Shown: piece after piece, positions 37,593 through 46,843 of the stretch
Numbering within the stretch: position 1 is the first letter of the stretch
Layout of the letters: the number at the start of each line of letters is the position of its first letter
Origin: Marininema halotolerans
Lineage (GTDB): Bacteria > Bacillota > Bacilli > Thermoactinomycetales > DSM-45169
Length of the DNA stretch: 64,000 nt
Assembly (NCBI RefSeq): GCF_900116235.1
Contig: NZ_FPAA01000005.1
Coordinates: forward strand, 62,001-126,000
Reading direction: 5' to 3'
Made by a program: the position numbers and the translations under genes
Notes under the pieces: model-generated
The model's database searches: none
The model's input: only the letters and a program-made list of their open reading frames with translations
What the model was told of the DNA's origin: nothing

Positions 37593-38786
37593 GTGAAAGG
37601 CAAACAAGAGGCAATAGACATCGTTGAACGGTACGGACATGGAGGGGATCCATGGACGGCGGGGGAATTATTTCAACGGGAAGCCAGGGACTTTATCGAT
37701 TTTAGTGCCAACATTAATCCTTTAGGTCCTCCTACTGAGGTGCTTCGGGTATTGCAAGAAGCCGTTACGGAGGTTGGAGTGCCTGGGTTAGCGCGCTATC
37801 CTGATCCTGCTAACCGGGCACTGAAAAAAGCGCTTGCTGAGAGCGTTAACGTCTCAGAATCATTTCTCTTGATCGGAAATGGTGCGGCAGAGTTGATCGA
37901 TGGTGTGACAAGGTATGTGCAACCTCGAAAAGTAGGAGTGACCGCTCCGGCCTTTCTCGAGTATGAAAGGTGTGCTTGCAAGGAAAAAGCCGAAGTGATT
38001 TACTTACCGGCTGGTGAAAAGGAAGGTTTTCTACCCGAAGAGGCGGCACTGATCGAATGGATACATGCTGTGGATCTGGCATGGTTGGGTCATCCCAATA
38101 ATCCGACGGGTCTTTTAATGCCGCTGTCATTTTTGGAGATCGCAGCAAAGGAAGCAGCGAAGTCAGGAACGATCCTGGTGGTGGATGAAGCATTTCTTGA
38201 TTTTATCCCCGACGGGGAAAGGAGAAGTTTACTTCCCCGCATTAAGGAGTTTCCGACTACGATTCTACTCCGTTCGATGACCAAGTTCTACGCTTTGCCA
38301 GGGTTGCGATTGGGATTTGGCGTGGCTGAGCCCGGTTTAGTAGAGGGGATTTCTGCGATGCAAGTGCCCTGGAGTGTGAACGGATTGGCACAACGGGCAG
38401 GCGAAGCGGCTTTGGTTACTTCAGATTTTGCAAATGCCACGTGGAAATGGCTGCAGGAGGAGCGTTCTTTCTTACTCGAGGGGTTAAAGGGGCTTTTGTT
38501 GATAGAGTGGGTAATCGGAGCGGTCAATTATTTATTGATCAAGTTAAAGGATTCTCCTGGCATTCAATCTCCCCCTTCTCGCTGGTTGCAACAGAGGTTA
38601 GGAGAACGAGGGATCTTAATCCGAGATGCTTCAGGGTATCCAGGTTTAGATGGTTCCTACATTCGAATTGCCGTGCGAAGTCGGGAAGAAAATGCTTACT
38701 TATTGACACAGTTACAGGCGATTGAGGAGGAATTACAGAAAGGGCTGGAAGGGGTGGATCGGTGTAAGGAAGGGGGCGGAACATGA
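37593..38786 (+). CDS. cobD: L-threonine-O-3-phosphate decarboxylase CobD
   Basis: 397 residues, a class I/II aminotransferase-fold PLP enzyme that makes (R)-1-amino-2-propanol phosphate, the linker of the nucleotide loop. DFSANINPLGPP at about residue 36 is a hallmark, GHPNNPTG the substrate-binding block and SMTKFYALPGLRLG the PLP lysine region. Paralogous to histidinol-phosphate aminotransferase, but the cob context decides. The start is GTG 37593 right behind the riboswitch. The stop overlaps cobU by 4 nt. Confidence 0.9.
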   Translation: MKGKQEAIDIVERYGHGGDPWTAGELFQREARDFIDFSANINPLGPPTEVLRVLQEAVTEVGVPGLARYPDPANRALKKALAESVNVSESFLLIGNGAAELIDGVTRYVQPRKVGVTAPAFLEYERCACKEKAEVIYLPAGEKEGFLPEEAALIEWIHAVDLAWLGHPNNPTGLLMPLSFLEIAAKEAAKSGTILVVDEAFLDFIPDGERRSLLPRIKEFPTTILLRSMTKFYALPGLRLGFGVAEPGLVEGISAMQVPWSVNGLAQRAGEAALVTSDFANATWKWLQEERSFLLEGLKGLLLIEWVIGAVNYLLIKLKDSPGIQSPPSRWLQQRLGERGILIRDASGYPGLDGSYIRIAVRSREENAYLLTQLQAIEEELQKGLEGVDRCKEGGGT

Positions 38787-39328
38787 TTCGGCTAATTACA
38801 GGGGGGGTTCGCTCCGGAAAAAGCCAGTTCGCAGAGAGCGCCGCGAGCCAATTAGGGGAAGGAATCCTCTATGTAGCGACGGGTGTAGCGTTGGATGGGG
38901 AGATGGAAGAGCGGATTAATTTTCATCGACAGCGTCGTCCATCTACCTGGGGCTTGTTAGAGGAACCACGGAATCTACCTGACGTATTACAACAGGAGGT
39001 GGGTAAATGGGATGCTTGGTTAATTGATGATCTGGCTACCTGGGTAGCCAATCATGTGATGGGGCTTCCTGAGGAGTCATTAAAGAATCATCGGTGTTCG
39101 ATAGAGAAAAAAATGCTTACACAGGTGGAGGAATTGCTTGGGTGTTGTCAGGACAGTGACGTGGTCCTCGTTACCAATGAGGTGGGGCTTGGAGGGGTTT
39201 CAATGAATCGGCTGGGACGCCTGTTTCAAGATCTATTGGGTCAAGTCAATCAGCGGATCGCTCAAGAAGCCGATCAGGTGTGGATGGTGGTTTCAGGTAT
39301 CCCAGTACTCATCAAAGGAGGTAGGTGA
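38783..39328 (+). CDS. cobU: Adenosylcobinamide kinase / guanylyltransferase CobU
   Basis: 181 residues. It phosphorylates adenosylcobinamide and transfers GMP to give AdoCbi-GDP. The P-loop is GGVRSGKSQFAE at the N-terminus; HRQRRPSTW holds the guanylylated histidine region, and LVTNEVGLGGV is typical. The ATG overlaps the cobD stop, and cobS starts directly after its own stop, so expression is coupled. Confidence 0.94.
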   Translation: MIRLITGGVRSGKSQFAESAASQLGEGILYVATGVALDGEMEERINFHRQRRPSTWGLLEEPRNLPDVLQQEVGKWDAWLIDDLATWVANHVMGLPEESLKNHRCSIEKKMLTQVEELLGCCQDSDVVLVTNEVGLGGVSMNRLGRLFQDLLGQVNQRIAQEADQVWMVVSGIPVLIKGGR

Positions 39329-40066
39329 ATGAACAGCTTTTTAACAGCACTCTCTTTTTTGACACGGATTCCAGTAGGAGTAAAGATGGAACGCAAAACC
39401 TGGCAGACAAGTCCCATATGGTATCCTGCTGTGGGCATGGTGATTGGTAGTGTGCTCGTAGTGTTGTATCAGATGTTCGCGTCGATCTTCCCTCCAGCCG
39501 TCACAGGGATGCTTGTTGTGACAGGATGGGTGTTTCTCACAGGGGGATTGCACTTGGATGGCCTCATGGATACGGCGGATGGATTGGGCTCGCATCGCGA
39601 TCGCGAAGAGATGTTAGCCATCATGAAGGATAGCCGCACTGGGGCAATGGGGGTATTAGCAGCCATTGTCGTGTTGGGATTAAAAGTGGTTTGTCTCGCA
39701 TCCTTTGCAACAGGAGAGTGGGTCCCACTCATCGTTGCGCCAATCATTGGTCGCATGGCATTACTAGCTGGAATCAAATGTTTTCCCTATTTGCGCGAAA
39801 AGGGATTAGGTAGCCAATTAGGGGCTGGGATTCCACAGTGGGCATGGATGATTTCGTTGGTCTTTGGAGCGGTCGTGGTAAGTGCCATTGCAGGTGGGCG
39901 TGGAATGATCTTGCTCCTTGGAGCAGGTTGTTTCTTTTTCTTTCTTGCCTACGGGATGGTAAAGCGATTAGGTGGGTTAACCGGTGATAGCTATGGTGCT
40001 TTGGCAGAGGGGATCGAAACCATGGTACTCCTCCTCGGGGTAGCGACAACGGGGTGGGGGAGTTGA
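39329..40066 (+). CDS. cobS: Adenosylcobinamide-GDP ribazoletransferase (cobalamin synthase) CobS
   Basis: 245-residue integral membrane enzyme that joins AdoCbi-GDP and alpha-ribazole to make cobalamin. The motif GGLHLDGLMDTADGLG is diagnostic, followed by RTGAMGVLA-like SRTGAMG. About seven hydrophobic spans. The ATG directly abuts the cobU stop after AAGGAGG, and its 3' end overlaps the phosphatase gene. Confidence 0.94.
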   Translation: MNSFLTALSFLTRIPVGVKMERKTWQTSPIWYPAVGMVIGSVLVVLYQMFASIFPPAVTGMLVVTGWVFLTGGLHLDGLMDTADGLGSHRDREEMLAIMKDSRTGAMGVLAAIVVLGLKVVCLASFATGEWVPLIVAPIIGRMALLAGIKCFPYLREKGLGSQLGAGIPQWAWMISLVFGAVVVSAIAGGRGMILLLGAGCFFFFLAYGMVKRLGGLTGDSYGALAEGIETMVLLLGVATTGWGS

Positions 40067-40695
40067 AGCGAAAAGGGGTTTGCTTGCTCTGGATTCGCCA
40101 TGGACAGACCGAGGCGAACCGACTCGGAAAGTATTGTGGACTCCTGGATGAACCATTAAATGAGGAAGGGCATCGTCAAGTGCGTGACCTTACTCGGGTC
40201 ATGAAAAATCACGCCGTTGATCATGTGTACAGTAGTGATCGGTTACGTTGTCGCCAGACAGTTGCTGGGCTCAAGGGGTGTTGGAGCAAGGCGGAGGTGT
40301 CTATCCTGCCGGATTTACGAGAACTTTCCTTTGGCGAATGGGAGGGGCTTACCTATAACGAGATCCATCAGAAAAGCCCCGCACCCTTACAACTGTGGCT
40401 GGATAATCCCGTGACGGTTTCACCCCCAGGGGGTGAGACGTTGGCAGCGTTGGATCAACGGCTCACTGTATGGTTGACATCGCTGGTTGCCAATCACACT
40501 GGACAGACGGTGGCAGTGGTTAGCCACGGGGGACCGATTCGTTGGTTTCTCTCCTATTGTTTAGCCAAGAATCCGGATTGTTTTTGGGAACGGGGTCTCA
40601 CCCATGGGGGTTGGTTTAAGGTTACCGGAGACGGCATGGAATGGCAGGAGGATGAACAGAAGTTGAAGGGGGAACGTGGATGCGAGGCATTATGA
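40063..40695 (+). CDS. cobC: Alpha-ribazole phosphatase / histidine phosphatase CobC
   Basis: About 210 residues of the phosphoglycerate mutase-like superfamily. The catalytic RHGQTEAN is near the N-terminus, LRELSFGEWEG follows and SHGGPIRWFL gives the second histidine. In a cob cluster it should dephosphorylate alpha-ribazole phosphate or cobalamin phosphate. I choose TTG 40063 (TTGA overlap with the cobS stop, GGGGGAG upstream); GTG 40054 is also possible. The end overlaps cobQ by 16 nt. Confidence 0.87.
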   Translation: MKRKGVCLLWIRHGQTEANRLGKYCGLLDEPLNEEGHRQVRDLTRVMKNHAVDHVYSSDRLRCRQTVAGLKGCWSKAEVSILPDLRELSFGEWEGLTYNEIHQKSPAPLQLWLDNPVTVSPPGGETLAALDQRLTVWLTSLVANHTGQTVAVVSHGGPIRWFLSYCLAKNPDCFWERGLTHGGWFKVTGDGMEWQEDEQKLKGERGCEAL

Positions 40696-42170
40696 TTCAA
40701 GGAACAGCTTCGGATGTAGGTAAAAGTGTGGTAGCAACCGCCTTTTGCCGCTTGTTTGCCGAAGAGGGATATCGTGTGGCTCCATTTAAAGCGCAAAACA
40801 TGGCACTCAATTCCTTTGTGACTGTGAAAGGGGGGGAGATTGGTCGTTCCCAGGCTGTCCAGGCAGAGGCAGCGGGAATTGAGGCAACTGTCGATATGAA
40901 TCCGATTCTCTTAAAACCGAAGGGAGAGCGGATTGCCGAGGTAATTGTCCATGGTCAGCACTATGCTGATTTGGAAGCGGGGGAGTACCAAAATCGAACG
41001 ATTTCGGAGATGCTGGGGCCAGTGAGTCAATCCCTTCATCGATTAGCAGAACAGGTAGATGTTTTGATTATTGAAGGGGCAGGCAGTCCAGCAGAGATTA
41101 ATCTAAAAGAACGAGATATTGTCAATATGCGGACAGCGGCGCTAGCAGATGTGCCTGTGATTCTCGTTGCGGATATTGATCGTGGGGGCGTGTTTGCCTC
41201 TGTTGTAGGCACCCTTGAAATCCTTGATCCTAGTGAACGTGAGCGAATAAAAGGGATTGTGATCAATAAGTTTCGAGGGGATGTTTCGTTACTGCAACCC
41301 GGGCTTGATTGGTTAGAAGAGAAGACGGGGATTCCCGTTCTTGGGGTGCTACCGTGGAAGAAGGTCGAGATCGATCCTGAAGATTCCCTTAGCTTGGATA
41401 AGATAGTTACGCATCCGTCAGAGAAAGCAATCGACATTGCGTTAATTCGTTTTCCTCATATCTCAAACTTTACCGACTTTATGCCCCTGATGCGTATTCC
41501 TGGAGTGGGGGTGCGCTGGATTGAAAACGATACGGACTGGGGAAACCCGGATGTAGTGATTTTACCGGGTACAAAAAATACGATGGCGGATCTGAAGTGG
41601 TTATACCAGAAAGGATTAGCAGACCGCATTCAACAGGTTGCGTCCACCCATGGTTTTGTGGTGGGTATTTGCGGTGGGTTTCAGATGCTGGGCCATTGTC
41701 TAGTGGATCCGGAAGGCGTCGAATCCGATATCCCCCATGCGGATGGCTTAGGTCTGTTACCTGTCAATATCCACTTTGAAAGAAGAAAGCGGACCGTGCA
41801 GACCAAGGGAGTTGTTAACTCCACGCTTTGGGGAGAAGAAATTCAGGTGGTAGGCTATGAAATTCACCGGGGACGAAGTCAATACAATGGAGAGGCGGTT
41901 CCCTTTTTATATCAAAATGACGGAGAAGTCGATGGTGCTGTCGTCGCAGAGGGGCGGATCTGGGGCACCCATCTGCATGGTGTTTTTGATCAGCCGGCAT
42001 TTCTTCGGCGCTGGATCGAGGAGTTACGAGGGAAAAAAAATTTACCGTCCCTTGGCGAAAATGACTTTCCCATAAGCTCAAAAGAGTCTTCTTATAGCGA
42101 ATTAGCCCAATGGGTACGAGATCACTTGGACATGAAAAAAGTACAGGCAATGTTGGAGGGAAAGGGATGA
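40680..42170 (+). CDS. cobQ: Cobyric acid synthase CobQ
   Basis: 496 residues. It amidates cobyrinic acid a,c-diamide at four positions using glutamine and ATP. The N-terminal dethiobiotin-synthetase-like domain starts MIQGTASDVGKS and includes FKAQNMALNS. The C-terminal class I glutamine amidotransferase has its nucleophile in GICGGFQMLG and the partner histidine in GTHLHGVFD. ATG 40680 follows AAGGGGGA. The stop overlaps cbiZ by 4 nt. Confidence 0.94.
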   Translation: MRGIMIQGTASDVGKSVVATAFCRLFAEEGYRVAPFKAQNMALNSFVTVKGGEIGRSQAVQAEAAGIEATVDMNPILLKPKGERIAEVIVHGQHYADLEAGEYQNRTISEMLGPVSQSLHRLAEQVDVLIIEGAGSPAEINLKERDIVNMRTAALADVPVILVADIDRGGVFASVVGTLEILDPSERERIKGIVINKFRGDVSLLQPGLDWLEEKTGIPVLGVLPWKKVEIDPEDSLSLDKIVTHPSEKAIDIALIRFPHISNFTDFMPLMRIPGVGVRWIENDTDWGNPDVVILPGTKNTMADLKWLYQKGLADRIQQVASTHGFVVGICGGFQMLGHCLVDPEGVESDIPHADGLGLLPVNIHFERRKRTVQTKGVVNSTLWGEEIQVVGYEIHRGRSQYNGEAVPFLYQNDGEVDGAVVAEGRIWGTHLHGVFDQPAFLRRWIEELRGKKNLPSLGENDFPISSKESSYSELAQWVRDHLDMKKVQAMLEGKG

Positions 42171-42889
42171 AACAGACGGAGGGAAGGCACACCCTGCTTC
42201 ATGGCGCAGTCATTTTGGAAGGGGAAAAAGAATGGGTTCATATGGAAGCGGATCAGCCGCTTTTAATTCTCTCGAGCGCCTTTAGTGGCGGAGGGTGGAG
42301 AAAAGGTAAGCACATTGTCAATCGTCATGTGAAAAAGGGATATGATGAAGCGGATCCGATTAATGAAACGGCAATATGGTTACGGAAAAGAGGCTGGGAT
42401 CCCGAAGAGACTGTCGCTTTATTAACGGCGGCTTGGGTAGAGCAAGGGAGAATTGTTGAAGAAGAGGATTCCACAGGCTGTGTAGCAGCGATTGTGACGG
42501 CAGGTCTGAGTAACGCAGCACGTGCAGGTGTCGATGGCCCAGTTTACCGGCGCTGCAAAGGGGCTGGAACGATCAATACAATTCTGCTGATTGATGGAGA
42601 ATTAACCCCTGCGGCGATGGTCAATGCAGTGATCATGGCTACTGAGGCAAAAACAGCAGCACTCCAAGATATTAAAGCACAGGATGCTATGGGGAGGGGT
42701 GCGACTGGGACGACAACAGACACCATCGTGGTTGCATCAACGCAACGAAGAAAAGATAAATTCCTCCATGAGTACGCCGGTGCGGCAAGTCCTCTTGGAA
42801 GATTGATTGGGTTGTCAGTCTACCGAGCCACTCGGGAAGCATTGCTGCAAACTGGACGATTGATTGGTGAGGAGTGGCCAACAACATGA
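42167..42889 (+). CDS. cbiZ: Adenosylcobinamide amidohydrolase CbiZ
   Basis: About 240 residues. CbiZ removes the aminopropanol tail from cobinamide to give cobyric acid, which lets cells salvage and remodel foreign corrinoids. Typical blocks are LSSAFSGGGWRKGKHIVNRH, STGCVAAIVTAGLSNAARAG and GTTTDTIVVA. ATG 42167 overlaps the cobQ stop and has GGAGGGAAAGGG before it; the upstream reading from 42110 runs inside cobQ. It works with the next gene, cbiB, which re-attaches the correct linker. Confidence 0.88.
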   Translation: MKQTEGRHTLLHGAVILEGEKEWVHMEADQPLLILSSAFSGGGWRKGKHIVNRHVKKGYDEADPINETAIWLRKRGWDPEETVALLTAAWVEQGRIVEEEDSTGCVAAIVTAGLSNAARAGVDGPVYRRCKGAGTINTILLIDGELTPAAMVNAVIMATEAKTAALQDIKAQDAMGRGATGTTTDTIVVASTQRRKDKFLHEYAGAASPLGRLIGLSVYRATREALLQTGRLIGEEWPTT

Positions 42890-43851
42890 TGGCTTGGATT
42901 CTAGTACTGGCAGTGCTATTGGATCTTCTTATCGGGGATCCTCGCTGGCTTCCTCATCCAGTGATCGCGATGGGAAAAGGGATATCGATGGTGGAAAGGG
43001 GGCTCCGCCGTCTAGCTATCTATTTTCATCTTACCTCCTCCCTTGGGCTACAAATGCTGGGTTGTTTGCTTCCGATTATCGTCGTAGGGAGCACCTACGT
43101 GCTAGGTTTTGCTCTTGTCATGGGAGCCTACCAATTATCGCCTTGGCTAGGGGGTGGCGTGGAGGTGTTTTTGATCGCGACGACGATTGCCCCACGTGGG
43201 TTAGCAGAGGCAGGGGTAGGAATATATCAAGCTTTAGTCAGAAAGGATTTAGTAGAAGCACGCCAAAAGCTAGGGATGGTTGTGGGAAGAGATACTAAGC
43301 ATCTTGATGAGCCTGAAATTGTTCGCGGTGCTGTAGAAACTGTCGCTGAAAATATCGTGGATGCCGTTACCTCTCCTCTTTTTTATGCAGCTGTGGGTGG
43401 AGCTCCCCTTGCATTAGCTTACCGTGCGGTAAATACTCTGGACTCGATGGTTGGTTACAAAAATGAACGATATCGCTACTTCGGTTGGGCCTCGGCCCGG
43501 CTTGATGATATCGCCAACTGGTTACCCGCACGCCTTACATTACCAGTCATGCTATGTGTTCTCGTCTTTACTAGACATTCACCCTTACGCGCATGGCAAA
43601 TGGTTCAGCGAGATGCGGCACATCATCCGAGCCCAAACAGCGGCATCGCTGAAGCAGCAGTGGCAGGGGGTCTTGGAATCCAACTAGGCGGAACCAATCG
43701 ATATGGTGGAGAAATCTCTGAACGTGCTCGATTAGGGGATGACCTACGTATGAAACAAAAGGAAGATATTCTGGCGACGGTCCACCTGTTGTGGTGGGTG
43801 ACAGTGCTTTATACAGGGGGATTATTTGGAGTTAGATACCTTGTTTCTTAA
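42886..43851 (+). CDS. cbiB: Adenosylcobinamide-phosphate synthase CbiB
   Basis: About 321 residues with several membrane spans. It attaches aminopropanol phosphate to cobyric acid. Family blocks: DLLIGDPRWLPHPVIAMG near the N-terminus, VGRDTKHLDEPEIVRGAVET, AENIVDAVTSPLFYA and NSGIAEAAVAGGLGIQLGG. ATG 42886 overlaps the cbiZ stop; a GTG at 42874 is less likely because it abuts the ribosome binding site. Last gene of the riboswitch operon. Confidence 0.93.
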   Translation: MMAWILVLAVLLDLLIGDPRWLPHPVIAMGKGISMVERGLRRLAIYFHLTSSLGLQMLGCLLPIIVVGSTYVLGFALVMGAYQLSPWLGGGVEVFLIATTIAPRGLAEAGVGIYQALVRKDLVEARQKLGMVVGRDTKHLDEPEIVRGAVETVAENIVDAVTSPLFYAAVGGAPLALAYRAVNTLDSMVGYKNERYRYFGWASARLDDIANWLPARLTLPVMLCVLVFTRHSPLRAWQMVQRDAAHHPSPNSGIAEAAVAGGLGIQLGGTNRYGGEISERARLGDDLRMKQKEDILATVHLLWWVTVLYTGGLFGVRYLVS

Positions 43852-43994
43852 TAATGGCTATCCAGTGAATCCTAAGGATCTTGGATTTTTTAGATTAGCC
43901 AGTGAAAACAGCGTACCACCTAGATCGTTGCCCATTTCATCATACTGAACCTTTGCATATGGATAGCATGAACCAATGCATAGGGGGCATGTAT

Positions 43995-45038
43995 ATGGGA
44001 ATGGGTAATTATAATGTCGTGGTATCCAATGGTGGTTCGGGAACCATTACCTTTATTGATGGAAGAAGAAATCGCGTAATTAAAACCCTTCGTGTGGGAG
44101 AAAACCCTTTTCGCTTAAAAGCAACCTTTAATCAAGAATTGCTTTATGTAGGAAATCAAGGTTCGAATACGGTGTCCGTTGTTCGGTTATCTGATAAAAA
44201 ATTAATTAAAACGATTCCTGTTGGAGTTCGGCCCTTTGATATCGAGGTTACCTTAAAAGGAGTGACATATGTATCCAATTCAGGGTCGAATACAGTAACA
44301 GCCATCCGACAATCGGATAATAAGGTGCTGAAGACCATTCCGGTGGGGAAGAAACCGAAAGATATCATCGGCGAAGTGACGGTTACGGCTACAGGTCCTG
44401 AAATTGTAGCGAACTTTGGATCGAATACGCTCTCTGTGATTGGATTCCCAGATCTAAATGTAATAAAGGTGATCAGACGTGGGGTCGGTAAAGGGCCTTT
44501 TCTTATTAAAGGGGATGGTCCTACAGAACCCGTGCGAAGTTTATATGTTTTGAATAACCTCTCCAATGATGTTTCGGTGCTTAATGTACAAACGTTGAAA
44601 ATTACTAAGGTCATTAAGGTAGGAAGAGGTCCACGCGATATAGAATTTCATCCGGATGGAGTACAGGCATATGTTTCGAATGCCCGTTCAGGGACTCTAT
44701 CTGTTATTGATAGGAGGAAAGGGCGGGTAATCGATAGGATCCAAGTGGGTAAGCGACCCATTGATATGGAGTTTTCACCCGATGGTAAACTTCTCTATGT
44801 TCCAAATGCAGGATCCAATACAGTCTCGATCGTTGATACGATCAAACGCAAAGTGATCAAAGAAATTTCAGTTGGGAGGAAACCAACGAATCTCACTATT
44901 TCGCCCGATGGAAGGTGGATTTATATCACAAATACAGGGTCCAAAACGGTCTCTGTTATCAGTGCACGCTCTCAACGTGTTGCCAAAACGGTAAGAGTGG
45001 GAAGGAATCCAAGAGAAGTGGCGATTGTCGCTAGATAA
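43995..45038 (+). CDS. YVTN-family beta-propeller repeat protein, second copy
   Basis: About 347 residues with eight VGxxP-type repeats (RVGENPFRL, PVGVRPFDI, PVGKKPKDI, KVGRGPRDI, QVGKRPIDM, SVGRKPTNL, RVGRNPREV and one divergent unit). ATG 43995 follows AGGGGG and gives an N-terminus MGMGNY, matching MGMGSK of the protein at 6629, so the two are paralogues. No signal peptide is present. A longer reading from GTG 43902 has no ribosome binding site. Function unknown. Confidence 0.82.
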   Translation: MGMGNYNVVVSNGGSGTITFIDGRRNRVIKTLRVGENPFRLKATFNQELLYVGNQGSNTVSVVRLSDKKLIKTIPVGVRPFDIEVTLKGVTYVSNSGSNTVTAIRQSDNKVLKTIPVGKKPKDIIGEVTVTATGPEIVANFGSNTLSVIGFPDLNVIKVIRRGVGKGPFLIKGDGPTEPVRSLYVLNNLSNDVSVLNVQTLKITKVIKVGRGPRDIEFHPDGVQAYVSNARSGTLSVIDRRKGRVIDRIQVGKRPIDMEFSPDGKLLYVPNAGSNTVSIVDTIKRKVIKEISVGRKPTNLTISPDGRWIYITNTGSKTVSVISARSQRVAKTVRVGRNPREVAIVAR

Positions 45039-45443
45039 ATTTGGGATAAGGATAGTCAGGTGGGTTATCGATTATCGGAAGAGAGAAGGAGATGTGTGAG
45101 GGACAGATAACGCTTTACTAGTGATCGAATGAGGGCTTCAGTGAGGAGGGTGTAGGGTTTTTCAAAGACCAATGCCCCTTGCCCTCGTCTAATGTAGAGG
45201 ATCGTGGGTATGGGCGAATAAAGTGAGGGAGCGCCTTTCACCATCCCTCTCCCGACAGTTCATCGATTTTGGGCATAAAAAAAGAAAAAACCCGCTGGAT
45301 GTGTTTCCCAACGGACCCTTCCTTAGTGGCGGATAAATAAGTGCTCTCACAATGGAGTATTGCGATCATATCAAGATATGATTTTAAAATCAAGGACCAA
45401 TCTTTGGATATATTCAGATTTCTGCAAAATTCCAAGACTCCAC
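45039..45443. other. Intergenic region between convergent genes
   Basis: I find no supported gene. It holds a minus-strand terminator at 45277-45317 and a hairpin-forming stretch near 45220-45255 (GAGGGA/TCCCTC). Confidence 0.4.
45277..45317 (-). terminator. Minus-strand terminator downstream of the DUF3817 gene
   Basis: On the minus strand CCGTTGG and CCAGCGG pair (one G-U), followed by TTTTTTCTTTTTTT. Confidence 0.6.
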
Positions 45444-45761
45444 TTAATTAGGAAGATCGAGCGACGAGCCATCTTCTTTACTTTGACGAAGCTTTGCTGC
45501 AAGGACAAAGGTGCCAAAGGGGAGAATGGATGCAATCGCTGCGCCACATACGCGACCGATCGGCCAACGGTGTACATACCAGACGTGGGCTAAGGTGATA
45601 AAGTAACCAATAAATAGGATGCCATGAATCCAACCGACAATCGTAACGGGAAGGGCAATGCCGAGGAGGTACTTAATCGGCATCGCAATTAATAAAAGAA
45701 CTAAAAAGGAAATGCCTTCTGCCCAACCAACGACACGAAAGCGATTTAAGGGAGTGTTCAT
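45444..45761 (-). CDS. DUF3817 family membrane protein
   Basis: 105 residues with about three spans. RFRVVGWAEGISFLVLLLIAM and GWIHGILFIGY are the family hallmark of DUF3817 (YdzA-like) proteins. AGGAGG lies 8 nt before the ATG. Function is not established; related domains are sometimes fused to transporters. Confidence 0.85.
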   Translation of the reverse strand: MNTPLNRFRVVGWAEGISFLVLLLIAMPIKYLLGIALPVTIVGWIHGILFIGYFITLAHVWYVHRWPIGRVCGAAIASILPFGTFVLAAKLRQSKEDGSSLDLPN

Positions 45762-45937
45762 AAGGGGTTCACCTCCTAAGAAGTTATAAGAAGAGAGGGT
45801 GTCACGTTAACCACAGTCATTCAATCGATTTGTTAAAATAAAAGGGAAGTTCAACTGTTAGTATAGCAAGGGATGGGAATGGATTCCGACAATTTCAAAT
45901 AAGTTCATGGATATGCCTTATCAATGGAGGGGTTGAA

Positions 45938-46783
45938 TTGGATAACGTGCTAGTATCATCCACCTGGTTAAAGGAATATTTGCAAGATGAGTCCCTTGTG
46001 CTAGCGGATTGCCGCTTTAATTTGGCTAAACCCTCAGAAGGGAAAAATGCTTACGATGATCGCCATATTCCTGGGGCGGTTTACTTTCACCTTGACGATG
46101 AATTATCCGGTCCGGTTACAACCCATGGTGGTCGTCACCCACTTCCTGATCGGACATCATTCGCGAATCTTCTGGGGGAAAAAGGGATTGATCAAAAGAA
46201 AACCGTCGTGATCTATGATGATCAAGGAGGCGCTATGGCAGCTCGCCTATGGTGGATGCTAAAGTACCTGGGTCATGAAAATGTAGCCGTGCTCAATGGT
46301 GGCTTTACTGCATGGGAAAAGGCAGGGTATCCGGTGACCAGTGAGCCTACCAGGGTGATTCCGACCTACTTTGAACCTGATATCAAGGAACCTGATCAGC
46401 TTGTTCAAATGGATGAGGTTCGAAGGGGAGACATGTTATTGATCGATTCGCGAGAGCCAAAGCGATACCAAGGTATTGAAGAGCCCATTGATAAAAAGGC
46501 AGGGCATATTCCGGGTGCGGTGAATCGTTTTTGGAAAGAGAATTTGATGGACGATCAACATTGGAAATCTTCTCAAACGTTAAAAGAAGAGTGGTCCTTC
46601 ATTTCTTCGCAAACCGCGCCGATTATCTATTGTGGTTCAGGTGTGACGGCGTGCGCCAATTTGTTGGCACTCCAACATGCGGGATACCCTCATGGACGAC
46701 TTTACCTGGGTAGCTGGAGTGATTGGGTCAGTTATGATGACAATCCAGTAAAGAAAGGGATCAGCCCTCTTAAAGACGAATAA
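45938..46783 (+). CDS. Sulfurtransferase with two rhodanese domains
   Basis: 281 residues. Tandem rhodanese domains: an inactive N-terminal one (GAVYFHLDDELSG) and a C-terminal catalytic one with Cys in YCGSGVTA, the CGSGVTA loop of thiosulfate/3-mercaptopyruvate sulfurtransferases. It moves sulfur from thiosulfate or 3-mercaptopyruvate to cyanide or thiols. TTG 45938 is preceded by GGAGGGG at 5 nt. Followed by a terminator. Confidence 0.9.
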   Translation: MDNVLVSSTWLKEYLQDESLVLADCRFNLAKPSEGKNAYDDRHIPGAVYFHLDDELSGPVTTHGGRHPLPDRTSFANLLGEKGIDQKKTVVIYDDQGGAMAARLWWMLKYLGHENVAVLNGGFTAWEKAGYPVTSEPTRVIPTYFEPDIKEPDQLVQMDEVRRGDMLLIDSREPKRYQGIEEPIDKKAGHIPGAVNRFWKENLMDDQHWKSSQTLKEEWSFISSQTAPIIYCGSGVTACANLLALQHAGYPHGRLYLGSWSDWVSYDDNPVKKGISPLKDE

Positions 46784-46798
46784 CCAAGTAAAAATGCG

Positions 46799-46834
46799 AA
46801 AACGCCGACAGAAAATATAATGTCGGCGTTTTTT
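46799..46834 (+). terminator. Terminator after the sulfurtransferase gene
   Basis: AACGCCGACA and TGTCGGCGTT pair perfectly around GAAAATATAA, followed by TTTT. Confidence 0.88.
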
Positions 46835-46843
46835 GTTGGATGT

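Noticed and set aside
42864-43298. 144-residue plus-strand ORF overlapping cbiB
   Set aside because: Out-of-frame shadow of cbiB with low-complexity Ser/Arg composition.
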